Shown one piece after another: positions 43,665-53,209 of a stretch of DNA of 64,000 nt (position 1 is the first letter of the stretch; each line of letters opens with the position of its first letter). The DNA lies in assembly GCF_963676815.1 (NCBI RefSeq), contig NZ_OY781365.1, positions 1,336,501 through 1,400,500 on the forward strand, given 5' to 3'. A model generated the notes under the pieces. It did no database searches. It was given only the letters and a program-made list of their open reading frames with translations, and was not told the DNA's origin. The translations under genes were made by a program, and so were the position numbers. The DNA comes from an uncultured Draconibacterium sp. Lineage in GTDB: Bacteria > Bacteroidota > Bacteroidia > Bacteroidales > Prolixibacteraceae.

Positions 43665-45296
43665 TTATTTATTTGGCTTTAGCACAAGTTCGTCATATTC
43701 CTTGCTGCTAACGACTGCCTCAATTACAAGTGGCCCATCGGTGGCAAAAGCTTTTGTCAATGCGTTTTTATACTCATCGCTATTTGTTGCACGAACTACC
43801 GGAACTCCAAAATAATGATTGGTCGGCTCACCATCAAGCAAATTTAAATCCGTGCCATAACTCGTATCAAAATTCTTCTTATCCTGTTTAATACTTATCA
43901 GCGATAAGCTATCGTCGTAAATCACTACAAAAACGATGTTCAGGTTTAGTCGTTTTGCGATTGCCAGTTCCCCGGCCATCATCAGAAAACCACCGTCGCC
44001 CATTAAAGCAACAACCGGCAGATCAGGGTTACAAAGTTTAGCCGCCAAAGCTGCCGGAATAGCAAAACCCATACTCGACCATCCGTTGGTCATCAACAAC
44101 TTCTCCGGTTTTGGAGTGCGCCACTGTTGCCCAACCAAATGTAAATGAGCACCAACATCAACGGTTAATATCCCCTCATCGGGTAAAACTTTTCGCAGTT
44201 CATCAACCACAGCAAGCGGCCCAAAACTACCGGTTTTTGGGGTCAGCTTTCTGAAGATCTGCTGCTTATTTGCTTCCAAAAATGAATAATCCCAGGACTT
44301 GGGATTTATATCAAGCTTTAGCAATTCGGTCATGGCAACCTCAAGTGCGCCGATCACATTAAATACTTCAGGAATTTGCCCGGTTGCCACATCAGCTTCT
44401 TGCCGGTCGATATGAATTAACGGAACTTCAGGCATCCAGTCTTCGTAGTTAAACTCCACCGGATCGTAACCAATACCAATAACCAAATCGGCTTGCGAAT
44501 ACACTTTTGCAACTTCGTTTGACAAAGCATGGAAAAGCACTCCGGCATACATTGGATGATCTTCAGGGAACAGTCCTTTTGCCATTGGCGTAAGAACTAC
44601 CGGCACCTGAAGTTTTTCGGCCAGTTCAATAATTTGCTTACTCACCTGCGCATGCACTGCCGACAATCCAACAGCCAGAACAGGCTTTTTACTTGTTTGG
44701 ATAAGCTTTGCAACTTTAGCAATCTGATCAGCAACCAATGGCGACCAACGTTTCTTTTCCAAACGCAGATAATCCACTTCTGCTTTCACTTTCTGAACCT
44801 GGTTTCTGCCAATACCGGCCGGAATACCAATATGCACGGCACCCGGCAAATCATCTGTTGCAATTCCGGCTCCTTTTAAAATAATTTCTTCAACGTTATT
44901 CTGATTCAGGCGGGTTGTCCATTTGGTGATTGGGAAAAAAAGCTGCTGATGATTAATGTTCATCTGAACAGTGCGCTTTAACAAATCATCGGGCATTTCG
45001 TCGGTAAAAGCCAACAACGGGAACCGATCGAGTTGAGCGCCACCAACTCCTGTGCTTAAATTAGTAGCTCCGGGCCCGAAAGTTGCAAAACAGGCTCCGG
45101 GAACACCGGTTAAACGACCACAAACTCCGGCCATAAATGCTGCTGTTGCTTCGTGTCCCACTAATATGAAATCGATACCTTCCTCCTTTCGCAACGCTTC
45201 AACATAATCGATCATGTTGCCGCTAGGCACTCCAAAAACATAGCGTACTCCAATTTCTTTTAACGTGTGAGCGAATACTTCTGCAACTGTTGACAT
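43665..45296 (-). CDS. Acetolactate synthase-like TPP-dependent enzyme
   Basis: 543 residues with the three-domain layout of POX/AHAS-type enzymes. The proton-relay Glu is E49 (VGHEATAAFMAGVCGR), and the TPP motif is MGDGGFLMMAGELAIAKRLN, ending in VIYDDSLSLI, with DD where NN or ND is common. GPGATNLSTGVGGAQLDRF marks the cofactor/FAD region. It could be acetolactate synthase, but there is no ilvN or other branched-chain gene nearby, so another alpha-keto-acid decarboxylase or ligase role is possible. Monocistronic in the window, on the same strand as the helicase. Confidence 0.8.
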   Translation of the reverse strand: MSTVAEVFAHTLKEIGVRYVFGVPSGNMIDYVEALRKEEGIDFILVGHEATAAFMAGVCGRLTGVPGACFATFGPGATNLSTGVGGAQLDRFPLLAFTDEMPDDLLKRTVQMNINHQQLFFPITKWTTRLNQNNVEEIILKGAGIATDDLPGAVHIGIPAGIGRNQVQKVKAEVDYLRLEKKRWSPLVADQIAKVAKLIQTSKKPVLAVGLSAVHAQVSKQIIELAEKLQVPVVLTPMAKGLFPEDHPMYAGVLFHALSNEVAKVYSQADLVIGIGYDPVEFNYEDWMPEVPLIHIDRQEADVATGQIPEVFNVIGALEVAMTELLKLDINPKSWDYSFLEANKQQIFRKLTPKTGSFGPLAVVDELRKVLPDEGILTVDVGAHLHLVGQQWRTPKPEKLLMTNGWSSMGFAIPAALAAKLCNPDLPVVALMGDGGFLMMAGELAIAKRLNLNIVFVVIYDDSLSLISIKQDKKNFDTSYGTDLNLLDGEPTNHYFGVPVVRATNSDEYKNALTKAFATDGPLVIEAVVSSKEYDELVLKPNK

Positions 45297-45376
45297 GCTT
45301 CTTTGTTTTGAGCTAATTTAATGCCATTTTCAGGAGAATGCAAAAGCAAAATAATTTAGGGAGCAAACTACCTGAA

Positions 45377-45874
45377 TTAGGAAATCATCTCCTGGAGTCT
45401 GTCAAGATCGAAATCGGGTTCGGTGATTTCAAATTGAGCCTGCGAATAAAATTGTTTACGTTTCTTTAATGTATCGTCAATAAAAGCAACCAGTTCGTCA
45501 CGCGACTTACCTTTGATAAGTGGCCGCTCGGTTTTCGAGCTCATCAGGCGGTCGGCAAGAATTGTCGGATCGATATTCAGAAAGACTGTTTTCCCTGTTT
45601 TATTCATCAGGTCGATATTATCAAAGAAACAAGGTGCTCCTCCACCGGTAGCAATTATAACGTCAGTGAATTCGGACAGTTCTTCCAAGGCCTTTCGTTC
45701 TCGCTGTCGAAAGCCGTCTTCGCCGTGGTCGGCAAAAATCTGAGGCACGGTTTTACAGTTTCGTTCTTCAATATAATCATCCATATCCACAAACTGCACG
45801 CCCATGTGTTCCGAAAGGCGGCGTCCTAATCGCGACTTTCCACATCCCATGTATCCAATCAAATATACTCGCAT
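45377..45874 (-). CDS. aroK: Shikimate kinase
   Basis: Phosphorylates shikimate at the 3-OH in the aromatic amino-acid pathway. 165 residues from the ATG ending at 45874 (MRVYLIGYMGCGKSRLG); a longer start would overlap the parC end. Walker A is GYMGCGKS (residues 7-14). The shikimate-binding residues include D in FVDMDDYIE, R in GFRQRERKAL, and the Gly triplet in IIATGGGAPC; the lid Arg is in TERPLI. The 22-base gap to parC suggests co-transcription with topoisomerase IV genes. Confidence 0.96.
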   Translation of the reverse strand: MRVYLIGYMGCGKSRLGRRLSEHMGVQFVDMDDYIEERNCKTVPQIFADHGEDGFRQRERKALEELSEFTDVIIATGGGAPCFFDNIDLMNKTGKTVFLNIDPTILADRLMSSKTERPLIKGKSRDELVAFIDDTLKKRKQFYSQAQFEITEPDFDLDRLQEMIS

Positions 45875-45896
45875 CTTTCCTCTCTCTGTTATTGGT

Positions 45897-48548
45897 CTAA
45901 AATAATGAACCCTGCCCGTCATCATCCTTTTTGGGCCGGTTTACTTCAAACGGAATATCATCAACATCGTCCTTTTTCTCCGGTTTGCTATCCTGATCTT
46001 TTTCCGTTTCGTCTTCTTCCTCTTCATGATGATCGTAATCATCTTTTATAATCGGCTCAATTTCTTTAATATTATCCACCTCGTAATTGCTCAGTCGCTT
46101 GCCTTTTGCTTTCCACGATTTTACACCGATAAACTCGGCAACCTCAATGATTTCATTTTCACGCTCGGCATTCTTTCCTCCAAACGTAAGCTCTAAACGC
46201 GGATAATGTACCCACGTTAAACTAACCAGTTTATTATCTGCATTTTCGCCAATAAAACGAATCAGCTTTCCTTCCGGCTCATCAATTTCAAAGCGTTTTA
46301 CGTAGTAATATTTTTGATCGGCATCGTAATAAACCGCCGACAGAATTTTACGCTTATCAAATTTCTCGATAACCAGAATATCTTGCTGGAAGTGATTACT
46401 CAGGTCGTAATTATACAACTGAAACTCACCGTTTTTGTATATAACCAGAATTTTATCTTCGCCCGAAAATTCACCAAGGAATGTTCCACGGCTATCGGCA
46501 TTCAGTCGTAATACATCCGGATCGAACCAGATTTTTCGTCCTCCAAGCGTTGACACTCCCCGTTCTTTAAGGGTTATTTTATGTATGTCGTTTTTACTCA
46601 GAATATTCCCCATCGACTGACGGCCTTTAATCGCCAATTCGCTCAGGTCTTCTTCAAAAACAAGCTTCTTCAGCCGTGGTTTTGGTTTAAGTACTACACG
46701 CAAAATTTCAGCTTCGCCATTCGGATTTGCCGAGAAATAAACGATTCGCGAGCCTTTGGTTTCTTTTGTCAGGTTATACTCTTTGTCGCGGGTTACGCCC
46801 GTTACAAAAAAGCGTTTCATATAAAAATTACCCGATTCGCCATCTTTATACACCACGTTGTAAATGGTGCGTTTATCGTTTTTCTTAAAAACGGCAAGGT
46901 GTAAAATGTTTTTACCAATAAAAGCTTTGTCCGAAACTTTGGTAATAAAATACGAACCATCGCGGCGGAAAACAATTATATCGTCGATATCAGAACAGTC
47001 GCAAACAAATTCTTCTTTTCGAAGCGACGTTCCCATAAATCCTTCTTTCCGGTCGACATACAGTTTTTCGTTTTTCACCACCACTTTCGAGGCTACAATA
47101 TTTTCGAAACTTCGGATCTCTGTTTTGCGCTCCTTGCCTTTTCCGTATTTCTTTTTCAGGTGTTTAAACCACTCAATGGTAAAGTCAATAATATTTTCGA
47201 TGTTGTGCTCAACCTCAGCTATTTCATCTTCTATCGACTTAAGCAGATCGTTGGCTTTATCCTTGTTAAATTTCAGGATACGCGCCATTCGAATCTCCAT
47301 CAGTTTCAGAATATCTTCGCGGGTAACTTCGCGTTTCAGTTTTGGCTTCCACGGATCGAGTCGTTTGTCGATGTGTGCCACCGCCTGATCCATGTTTTCC
47401 GAATCCTCAAACTTTTTGTCTTTGTAAATGCGCTCTTCAATAAAGATTTTCTCCAGCGAAGAAAAATGCCACTGCTCTTCCAGTTCCGATTTACGAATCT
47501 CCAGCTCGAGTTTCAACAAGGCTTTTGTTGAATCGGCCGAACGTTTCAGAATTTCGGAAACGCCAATAAAATGTGGTTTATCGTTTTCGATGATACAGGC
47601 ATTTGGCGACAGCGAAACCTCGCAATCGGTAAATGCATAAAGCGCATCGATGGTTTTATCCGACGAAACACCGGCTGCCAGATGCACAAGAATTTCTACA
47701 TGTTCAGCCGTATTATCGTCAATCTTTTTTACTTTGATTTTCCCTTTGTCGTTGGCCTTAATAATCGATTCAATCAGTGTAGTGGTTGTTTTTCCATACG
47801 GCACCTCGTTTATTACCAGCGTTTTATTGTCGCGCTTCTCGATTTTTGCACGCACTTTTACCGAGCCACCACGCACTCCATCGTTGTATTTGCTAAAATC
47901 GGCCGAACCGCCTGTTGGGAAGTCAGGATACAATTCAAAATCTTTTCCCCTGAGATAATTTATTGAAGCATCGAGCAGTTCGTTAAAGTTGTGCGGAAAC
48001 ATTTTTGAAGCCAGACCAACGGCAATACCATCAACTCCCTGCGCCAAAAGCAACGGGAATTTTACTGGAAGTGTTACCGGCTCCTTTTTACGGCCATCGT
48101 ACGATAGTTTCCATTCGGTAGTTTTCGGATTGAAGAGCACCTCTAAAGCAAACTTCGTCAGACGGGCTTCAATGTAACGGGGCGCTGCTGCTCCGTCGCC
48201 GGTAAGAATATTACCCCAGTTTCCCTGCGAGTCGATCAGCAATTCTTTCTGCCCAATCTGCACAATGGCATCACCAATCGACGCATCACCGTGCGGGTGA
48301 TACTGCATGGTTTGCCCTATGATGTTTGCCACCTTATTGTAGCGCCCGTCGTCCATTTCGCGCATGGCATGCATAATACGGCGCTGAACAGGTTTTAGTC
48401 CATCGTTAATATACGGAACCGCCCGTTCGAGTATCACATAAGAGGCATAATCTAAAAACCAGTCGCGGTACATGCCCGACAGGTACGTTACTTCCTCTTT
48501 TATGCTATCGTCCTGAATTTCTTCCTGATTTAAATTCTCTTCTGACAT
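45897..48548 (-). CDS. parC: DNA topoisomerase IV subunit A (GyrA family)
   Basis: Catalytic DNA-cutting subunit of topoisomerase IV, which unlinks daughter chromosomes. 883 residues. The nucleophilic tyrosine is Y125 in AAPRYIEARLTKFA. The C-terminal domain is a GyrA-like propeller without a clear GyrA box, which favours ParC over GyrA. An acidic tail (DDYDHHEEEEDETEKDQDSK, then a lysine/aspartate-rich segment) ends the chain. It follows parE with 38 bases between them. Confidence 0.95.
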   Translation of the reverse strand: MSEENLNQEEIQDDSIKEEVTYLSGMYRDWFLDYASYVILERAVPYINDGLKPVQRRIMHAMREMDDGRYNKVANIIGQTMQYHPHGDASIGDAIVQIGQKELLIDSQGNWGNILTGDGAAAPRYIEARLTKFALEVLFNPKTTEWKLSYDGRKKEPVTLPVKFPLLLAQGVDGIAVGLASKMFPHNFNELLDASINYLRGKDFELYPDFPTGGSADFSKYNDGVRGGSVKVRAKIEKRDNKTLVINEVPYGKTTTTLIESIIKANDKGKIKVKKIDDNTAEHVEILVHLAAGVSSDKTIDALYAFTDCEVSLSPNACIIENDKPHFIGVSEILKRSADSTKALLKLELEIRKSELEEQWHFSSLEKIFIEERIYKDKKFEDSENMDQAVAHIDKRLDPWKPKLKREVTREDILKLMEIRMARILKFNKDKANDLLKSIEDEIAEVEHNIENIIDFTIEWFKHLKKKYGKGKERKTEIRSFENIVASKVVVKNEKLYVDRKEGFMGTSLRKEEFVCDCSDIDDIIVFRRDGSYFITKVSDKAFIGKNILHLAVFKKNDKRTIYNVVYKDGESGNFYMKRFFVTGVTRDKEYNLTKETKGSRIVYFSANPNGEAEILRVVLKPKPRLKKLVFEEDLSELAIKGRQSMGNILSKNDIHKITLKERGVSTLGGRKIWFDPDVLRLNADSRGTFLGEFSGEDKILVIYKNGEFQLYNYDLSNHFQQDILVIEKFDKRKILSAVYYDADQKYYYVKRFEIDEPEGKLIRFIGENADNKLVSLTWVHYPRLELTFGGKNAERENEIIEVAEFIGVKSWKAKGKRLSNYEVDNIKEIEPIIKDDYDHHEEEEDETEKDQDSKPEKKDDVDDIPFEVNRPKKDDDGQGSLF

Positions 48549-48586
48549 TCTTCTCTCTGAAATTTATCGTACTTTATTTGAGGCTC

Positions 48587-50422
48587 TTATTCCACTTCGT
48601 CTTTTTCTACATACAGGTTTTCGATGATGAATTCCTGTCGTTCGGGGGTGTTTTTTCCCATGTAGTAGGATAACATTTCGGCCACCGATTCGTGTTTTTT
48701 CATTTGCACAGGATCGAGACGAATATCTTTTCCGATGAAATGTTTGAATTCATCAGGCGATATTTCACCCAGTCCCTTAAATCGGGTAATTTCGGGCTTA
48801 CCACGCAGTTTATTAATGGCTTTCACCTTTTCTTCATCCGAATAGCAGTAGAATGTTTTTTGTTTGTTACGCACTCTGAAAAGCGGTGTTTGCAAAATGT
48901 AAACGTGCCCTTTTTTAATCAACTCGGGGAAAAACTGCAGGAAGAAAGTAATGAGCAGCAAACGAATGTGCATTCCGTCAACGTCGGCATCGGTAGCAAT
49001 AATTACGTTGTTGTAACGCAGGTCTTCCATGCCTTCTTCAATATTCAGTGCTGCCTGCAAAAGGTTAAATTCCTCGTTTTCGTAAACCACTTTTTTAGTG
49101 AGGCCAAAAGTATTCAGCGGTTTTCCTTTCAAACTAAAAACGGCTTGTGTATTCACATCGCGCGATTTTGTGATCGATCCACTTGCCGAGTCTCCCTCGG
49201 TTATAAAAATGCTCGATTCTTCTTTCCGATCATCTTTTCCGTTGAAATGAATACGACAGTCGCGCAATTTTTTGTTATGCAAATTGGCTTTTTTGGCGCG
49301 CTGACGTGCCAGCTTTTTCACTCCCGAAATTGCTTTTCTTTCGCGCTCCGACTCAACGATGCGTCTCAACAGAACTTCGGCAACTTCGTGATTTTTGTGC
49401 AGGAAATTATCCAGCTCTGTCTGCAGGAAATTACCAACGTGTGCACGCACCGACGGTCCGTCGGGGCCAATATCTCTTGATCCTAATTTGGTTTTGGTTT
49501 GCGACTCAAATACAGGCTCTTCTACTTTAATGCTAACGGCCGCCACAATCGATGCCCGTATATCCGACGGGTCGAAATCCTTCTTGTAAAAATCCCTGAT
49601 AGTTTTCACTAAAACTTCGCGAAAAGCCTGTAAGTGAGTCCCTCCCTGAGTGGTGTGTTGGCCATTAACAAACGAATAATAATCCTCCCCATATTGGTTA
49701 CCATGTGTTATGGCAACCTCAATATCTTCGCCTCTAAGATGTATAATTGGGTAAATTGGGTCGTGATCCATGTTCTCCTCGAGCAAATCGCGGAGTCCGT
49801 TGCGTGAGTAGAATTTTTCGCCATTGTATTCAATGGTTAAACCTGCATTCAGGAAAGTATAATTCTTCATCATATTCACGATATAATCGCTCATATAACG
49901 ATACTTCTTGAACACTTCCACATCGGGGACAAATCTCACCTCTGTTCCGTTTCCCTCATCGAGATTTTGATAATCTTTCTCGCCGGTTTTAATTCCCTGG
50001 CTAAAATATACTTCTTTAGCCACGCCTTCGCGCACTGCTTTTATCGTAAAATCGGAAGACAGAGCATTTACGGCTTTTATACCAACACCGTTCAATCCTA
50101 CCGATTTTTTGAAAACCTTGTTATCGTATTTTGCGCCGGTATTCATTTTGCTGACCACATCAACCAGTTTTCCTAAGGGAATTCCACGACCGAAATCACG
50201 GATGGTAACTCTGTCCTGATCGACGTTTACAACGATCTTTTTACCATGCCCCATCATAAATTCGTCGATAGAGTTGTCCATCACCTCTTTCAGCAACACA
50301 TAAATACCATCATCGGCAGAAGTTCCGTCACCAAGTTTACCAATGTACATACCCGGACGTCGCCGGATGTGCTCCTGCCAGTCTAATGTTTTAATTGCAC
50401 CTTCGTCGTAGTTTGCGCTCAT
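48587..50422 (-). CDS. parE: DNA topoisomerase IV subunit B (GyrB family)
   Basis: ATPase subunit of topoisomerase IV. 611 residues. GHKL ATPase motifs include EVMDNSIDEF, RDFGRGIPLGK and GLNGVGIKAVNALS; the TOPRIM metal site is in FITEGDSASGS and TDADVDGMHIRLLL. Short for GyrB and without a TOPRIM insert. First gene of the parE-parC-aroK set. A match to the phylum promoter (TTG, 18-base spacer, TATATTTG) lies about 115 bases upstream. Confidence 0.95.
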   Translation of the reverse strand: MSANYDEGAIKTLDWQEHIRRRPGMYIGKLGDGTSADDGIYVLLKEVMDNSIDEFMMGHGKKIVVNVDQDRVTIRDFGRGIPLGKLVDVVSKMNTGAKYDNKVFKKSVGLNGVGIKAVNALSSDFTIKAVREGVAKEVYFSQGIKTGEKDYQNLDEGNGTEVRFVPDVEVFKKYRYMSDYIVNMMKNYTFLNAGLTIEYNGEKFYSRNGLRDLLEENMDHDPIYPIIHLRGEDIEVAITHGNQYGEDYYSFVNGQHTTQGGTHLQAFREVLVKTIRDFYKKDFDPSDIRASIVAAVSIKVEEPVFESQTKTKLGSRDIGPDGPSVRAHVGNFLQTELDNFLHKNHEVAEVLLRRIVESERERKAISGVKKLARQRAKKANLHNKKLRDCRIHFNGKDDRKEESSIFITEGDSASGSITKSRDVNTQAVFSLKGKPLNTFGLTKKVVYENEEFNLLQAALNIEEGMEDLRYNNVIIATDADVDGMHIRLLLITFFLQFFPELIKKGHVYILQTPLFRVRNKQKTFYCYSDEEKVKAINKLRGKPEITRFKGLGEISPDEFKHFIGKDIRLDPVQMKKHESVAEMLSYYMGKNTPERQEFIIENLYVEKDEVE

Positions 50423-50737
50423 ACTTCAATTTCCAGAATCAACTTTCGAAATTTAATGAACCCTGTGTTTTCTATGGTTTTGTGGTTGCGGGGCTTGCTT
50501 TTTTTATAAAAAAACACAGAATTCACCCAATTGTCACAAATATAATCAAATACTCCACTTGGCAAGGGGTTTAGCGCCTGCAATAACTAACAATCAACCG
50601 TTGAAAAAGTGTGGATAAAATTAGGAGTATTAGCGGGCGAAGACGACTTCCTCGTTTGAAACTATTGTCAGAGTTCGCAAGGCAAAATACCAGTCTCCGG
50701 ATTCCGGAAAAACCTCACCTAAATCAACTAAAAGTAA
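50423..50737. other. Intergenic region upstream of parE
   Basis: 315 bases between parE and the MutS-like gene, both on the minus strand. It holds the candidate parE promoter at 50537-50565 and a CCGGATTCCGG palindrome near 50697. No ORF or RNA is recognised. Confidence 0.5.
50537..50565 (-). promoter_or_regulatory. Candidate parE promoter
   Basis: Minus-strand TTG (50563-50565) and TATATTTG (50537-50544) with an 18-base spacer, one short of the usual 19. About 115 bases upstream of the parE start. Confidence 0.55.
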
Positions 50738-52516
50738 TTAGATAATTCCCATTTTTTTCATCAGGAAAGTGGCATTCATGGTTTGTGTAACACCATCCGA
50801 AAGTTTGTAGTCAAAAATTAGCTCGTTGTTTTCGATGCGGATTTCGAAACATTTATTAAATACCTGCTGTGGTAATTCCTTTTCCATATCACTCAGTTTC
50901 AAATCATGCGTAGCTATCATTGCCGAACACCGGTACTGCGCAAGTTTTCGCACCAATTCTTTCGATCCGTTGAGTTTATCAACCGAGTTGGTTCCTTTCA
51001 GCATTTCGTCGAGAATAACAAAGATTTGTTCGCCGGCGGCCAATCGATCGAGCACTGCTTTTATTCGTTTTAACTCGGCAAAGAAATACGATTCGTCCTT
51101 TAGCAACGAGTCGGTTGTTCGCATGTTGGTATACAAATCAACCGGCCTTATTTTCATCGATTCTGCACACACCGGTGCGCCAATTTCGGCCAATAAAATG
51201 TTGGTTCCCACGGTTCGCAAAAATGTACTTTTCCCGGCCATGTTTGCACCGGTTACTATCATTATTTTCGACCACCCATGAATTTCAATGTCGTTGCAAA
51301 TCCGCTTTTCTTCCTTCAATAATGGATGCCCAAGATTGGTAGCACCAAACACAAATTCCTGATCTGAGATTTCGGGGAAAACAAAATTGCCGTGATTATT
51401 GGCATAATTGGCAATACTGATAAAAGCATCTATCTGAGCAATAATTTCCAACCACTCAGCCATCCTTTCACGGTTCTCGTTGTGCCACTTCCATAGTTTG
51501 TAAACACAACGAATATCCCAAAGCAAAAACCCATTTAGCGCAATACCAACCAGAATATTCTGACGGTATTCAAACTCTTTCACCAGACTTTTTAGCTCGC
51601 CAAAAACTTTCCCAGCCGAGGGCTCGGTAACCTTTTTCTTTAATTCGCTTAAATACGGAGATTGAAATTCTTTCTCCTCGATCATTTTAAGCAACTGCAT
51701 ATATTTTGCCAGCAAATCAGACTTGCGACCAAAGAATCCGAAGTAATAATTCACTCGTTTTGTCCAGGCAAACAACAGCACAAACTGAATAACCACCATC
51801 GTCACCAAATAGAAATTACTCAATCCCATTATTGCGGGGATTGCAGTCAGCACTGTAATTACGGGAACAATTCTGATCAGCCATTTCAACAGGTCCGAAT
51901 GATTCAGACCGAGCTTCATTTCCGACCACGATCGTATTTCATTATACTGTTCTGCCGATTCCTGAAACAAATTGCCTTCGGTTAAAAAATCGAGGCGCCA
52001 CAAAGGCATTTCGGCCAACTCTTTTATTGCTTTTTGGCGATGCTCAATTTTCTCTTTTTCTTTTAGCGGCTTTTGCAACCAATCAGCCAGCCGTTGCCGG
52101 CCTTCAACAGTTGCTGTGCGGTTTAAATACTGAAACAACGATCCTGCTCCAAACAAATCAAGATCGTACGCAAATGGATGCTCCACATTCAGAAACTGTT
52201 CCCCATTATCAAAATGCAGGAATGAATGATTCAAAGCTCTCAATTCGTCTTCGAGCAGTTTCTTTTTTACAAGAAGTGTTTGCTTTATTTTATCAAGCTG
52301 AAGATTTCTTTTAATCAGATAAAAAAACAGCACAACAACCGGCAGCGTGCAATACAATGCGATGATTTTCCACCCGAAAAAAATCAGTGGAAGAAAAATG
52401 CCAACAAAGGCGATAAAACGATACCAGGCAAAACGCTTTACTTTCGTCGATACTTGTTTCAATTCATTGGTATAAAACGAAAGTTTTTCGGAATAAAGCT
52501 GGCCCGGGTTGTTCAT
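50738..52516 (-). CDS. Membrane-anchored MutS-family ATPase
   Basis: 592 residues. The N-terminus carries two membrane helices (about residues 32-48 and 50-66: FIAFVGIFLPLIFFGWKII, ALYCTLPVVVLFFYLI), and another hydrophobic pair lies near the middle (about 210-255). The C-terminal domain is the MutS ABC-type ATPase: IVTGANMAGKSTFLRTVGTN, FVILDEMLKGTNSVDKL and MIATHDLKLSDMEKELP. The mismatch-binding domain I is absent. Its relation to mismatch repair is doubtful; it may couple ATP hydrolysis to a membrane task. Starts immediately after the PAP2 stop (TAAATG), so coupled with it. Confidence 0.8.
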   Translation of the reverse strand: MNNPGQLYSEKLSFYTNELKQVSTKVKRFAWYRFIAFVGIFLPLIFFGWKIIALYCTLPVVVLFFYLIKRNLQLDKIKQTLLVKKKLLEDELRALNHSFLHFDNGEQFLNVEHPFAYDLDLFGAGSLFQYLNRTATVEGRQRLADWLQKPLKEKEKIEHRQKAIKELAEMPLWRLDFLTEGNLFQESAEQYNEIRSWSEMKLGLNHSDLLKWLIRIVPVITVLTAIPAIMGLSNFYLVTMVVIQFVLLFAWTKRVNYYFGFFGRKSDLLAKYMQLLKMIEEKEFQSPYLSELKKKVTEPSAGKVFGELKSLVKEFEYRQNILVGIALNGFLLWDIRCVYKLWKWHNENRERMAEWLEIIAQIDAFISIANYANNHGNFVFPEISDQEFVFGATNLGHPLLKEEKRICNDIEIHGWSKIMIVTGANMAGKSTFLRTVGTNILLAEIGAPVCAESMKIRPVDLYTNMRTTDSLLKDESYFFAELKRIKAVLDRLAAGEQIFVILDEMLKGTNSVDKLNGSKELVRKLAQYRCSAMIATHDLKLSDMEKELPQQVFNKCFEIRIENNELIFDYKLSDGVTQTMNATFLMKKMGII

Positions 52517-53209
52517 TTAAAGAAGCTTATAATGACGAAGAATAAAAACAGCAATAACAAACGTGATTACCACCACCGAAAACACCAAAACAATAGTTCC
52601 GGCTTGTTTTGCTGAAAGTGCCGTTTTCTCAATCTTTGGAGAACGACCAAAAAAGAAATGATTTTCAACAAACATCATCAACCGGAACAAGCCCCAACCA
52701 ATCAGCCATCCTACAAGACCGCCACAAATAAGGTCGAGTGGATAATGCACGCCTACATAAATACGTGAATAACAAAAGATAAGTACCCACGACAGCATTA
52801 CAAAATAAAAGGTTCGGTTTTTAAATATCCGGGAAACAAGCACTAGCATTGCTACCGAGTTAGCAGCATGAGCCGAAACAAAACCATACGGCCCGCCCTT
52901 ACCCATTACCTCATGTACTAAATGTCCAATAAACGGATCGTGTACCGGGCGAAAACGCTGAAATGAATCTTTTATAATATTTGAAAATTGATCGGTTACC
53001 GTTATTAAGAGCGCCAAAGCAATTAAAACCAAAAGTGTTTTGGTCCGATAATTTTTTACGATATAAAACATTATGCTGGCAAAAAACGGGATCCAGATTT
53101 CTTGTCGAGTAACCATCACCATGATGGGATCCCAAAAATCGTTGTGCAAGCCATTCAAGAATAAAAACAGATCCTGATCCAGCTCCAGTATTCGTTGCAA
53201 TAATTCCAT
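52517..53209 (-). CDS. PAP2-family membrane phosphatase
   Basis: 230 residues with about six membrane helices. The tripartite phosphatase signature is visible as SFQRFRPVHDP (KxxxxxxRP-like), GFVSAHAANSVAM (SxH) and YSRIYVGVHYPLDLICGG (SRxxxxxHxxxD). It dephosphorylates a lipid phosphate such as undecaprenyl pyrophosphate or phosphatidylglycerol phosphate at the outer face of the inner membrane. The start overlaps the obgE stop by one base (TAATG), and the stop abuts the MutS-like start. Confidence 0.9.
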   Translation of the reverse strand: MELLQRILELDQDLFLFLNGLHNDFWDPIMVMVTRQEIWIPFFASIMFYIVKNYRTKTLLVLIALALLITVTDQFSNIIKDSFQRFRPVHDPFIGHLVHEVMGKGGPYGFVSAHAANSVAMLVLVSRIFKNRTFYFVMLSWVLIFCYSRIYVGVHYPLDLICGGLVGWLIGWGLFRLMMFVENHFFFGRSPKIEKTALSAKQAGTIVLVFSVVVITFVIAVFILRHYKLL

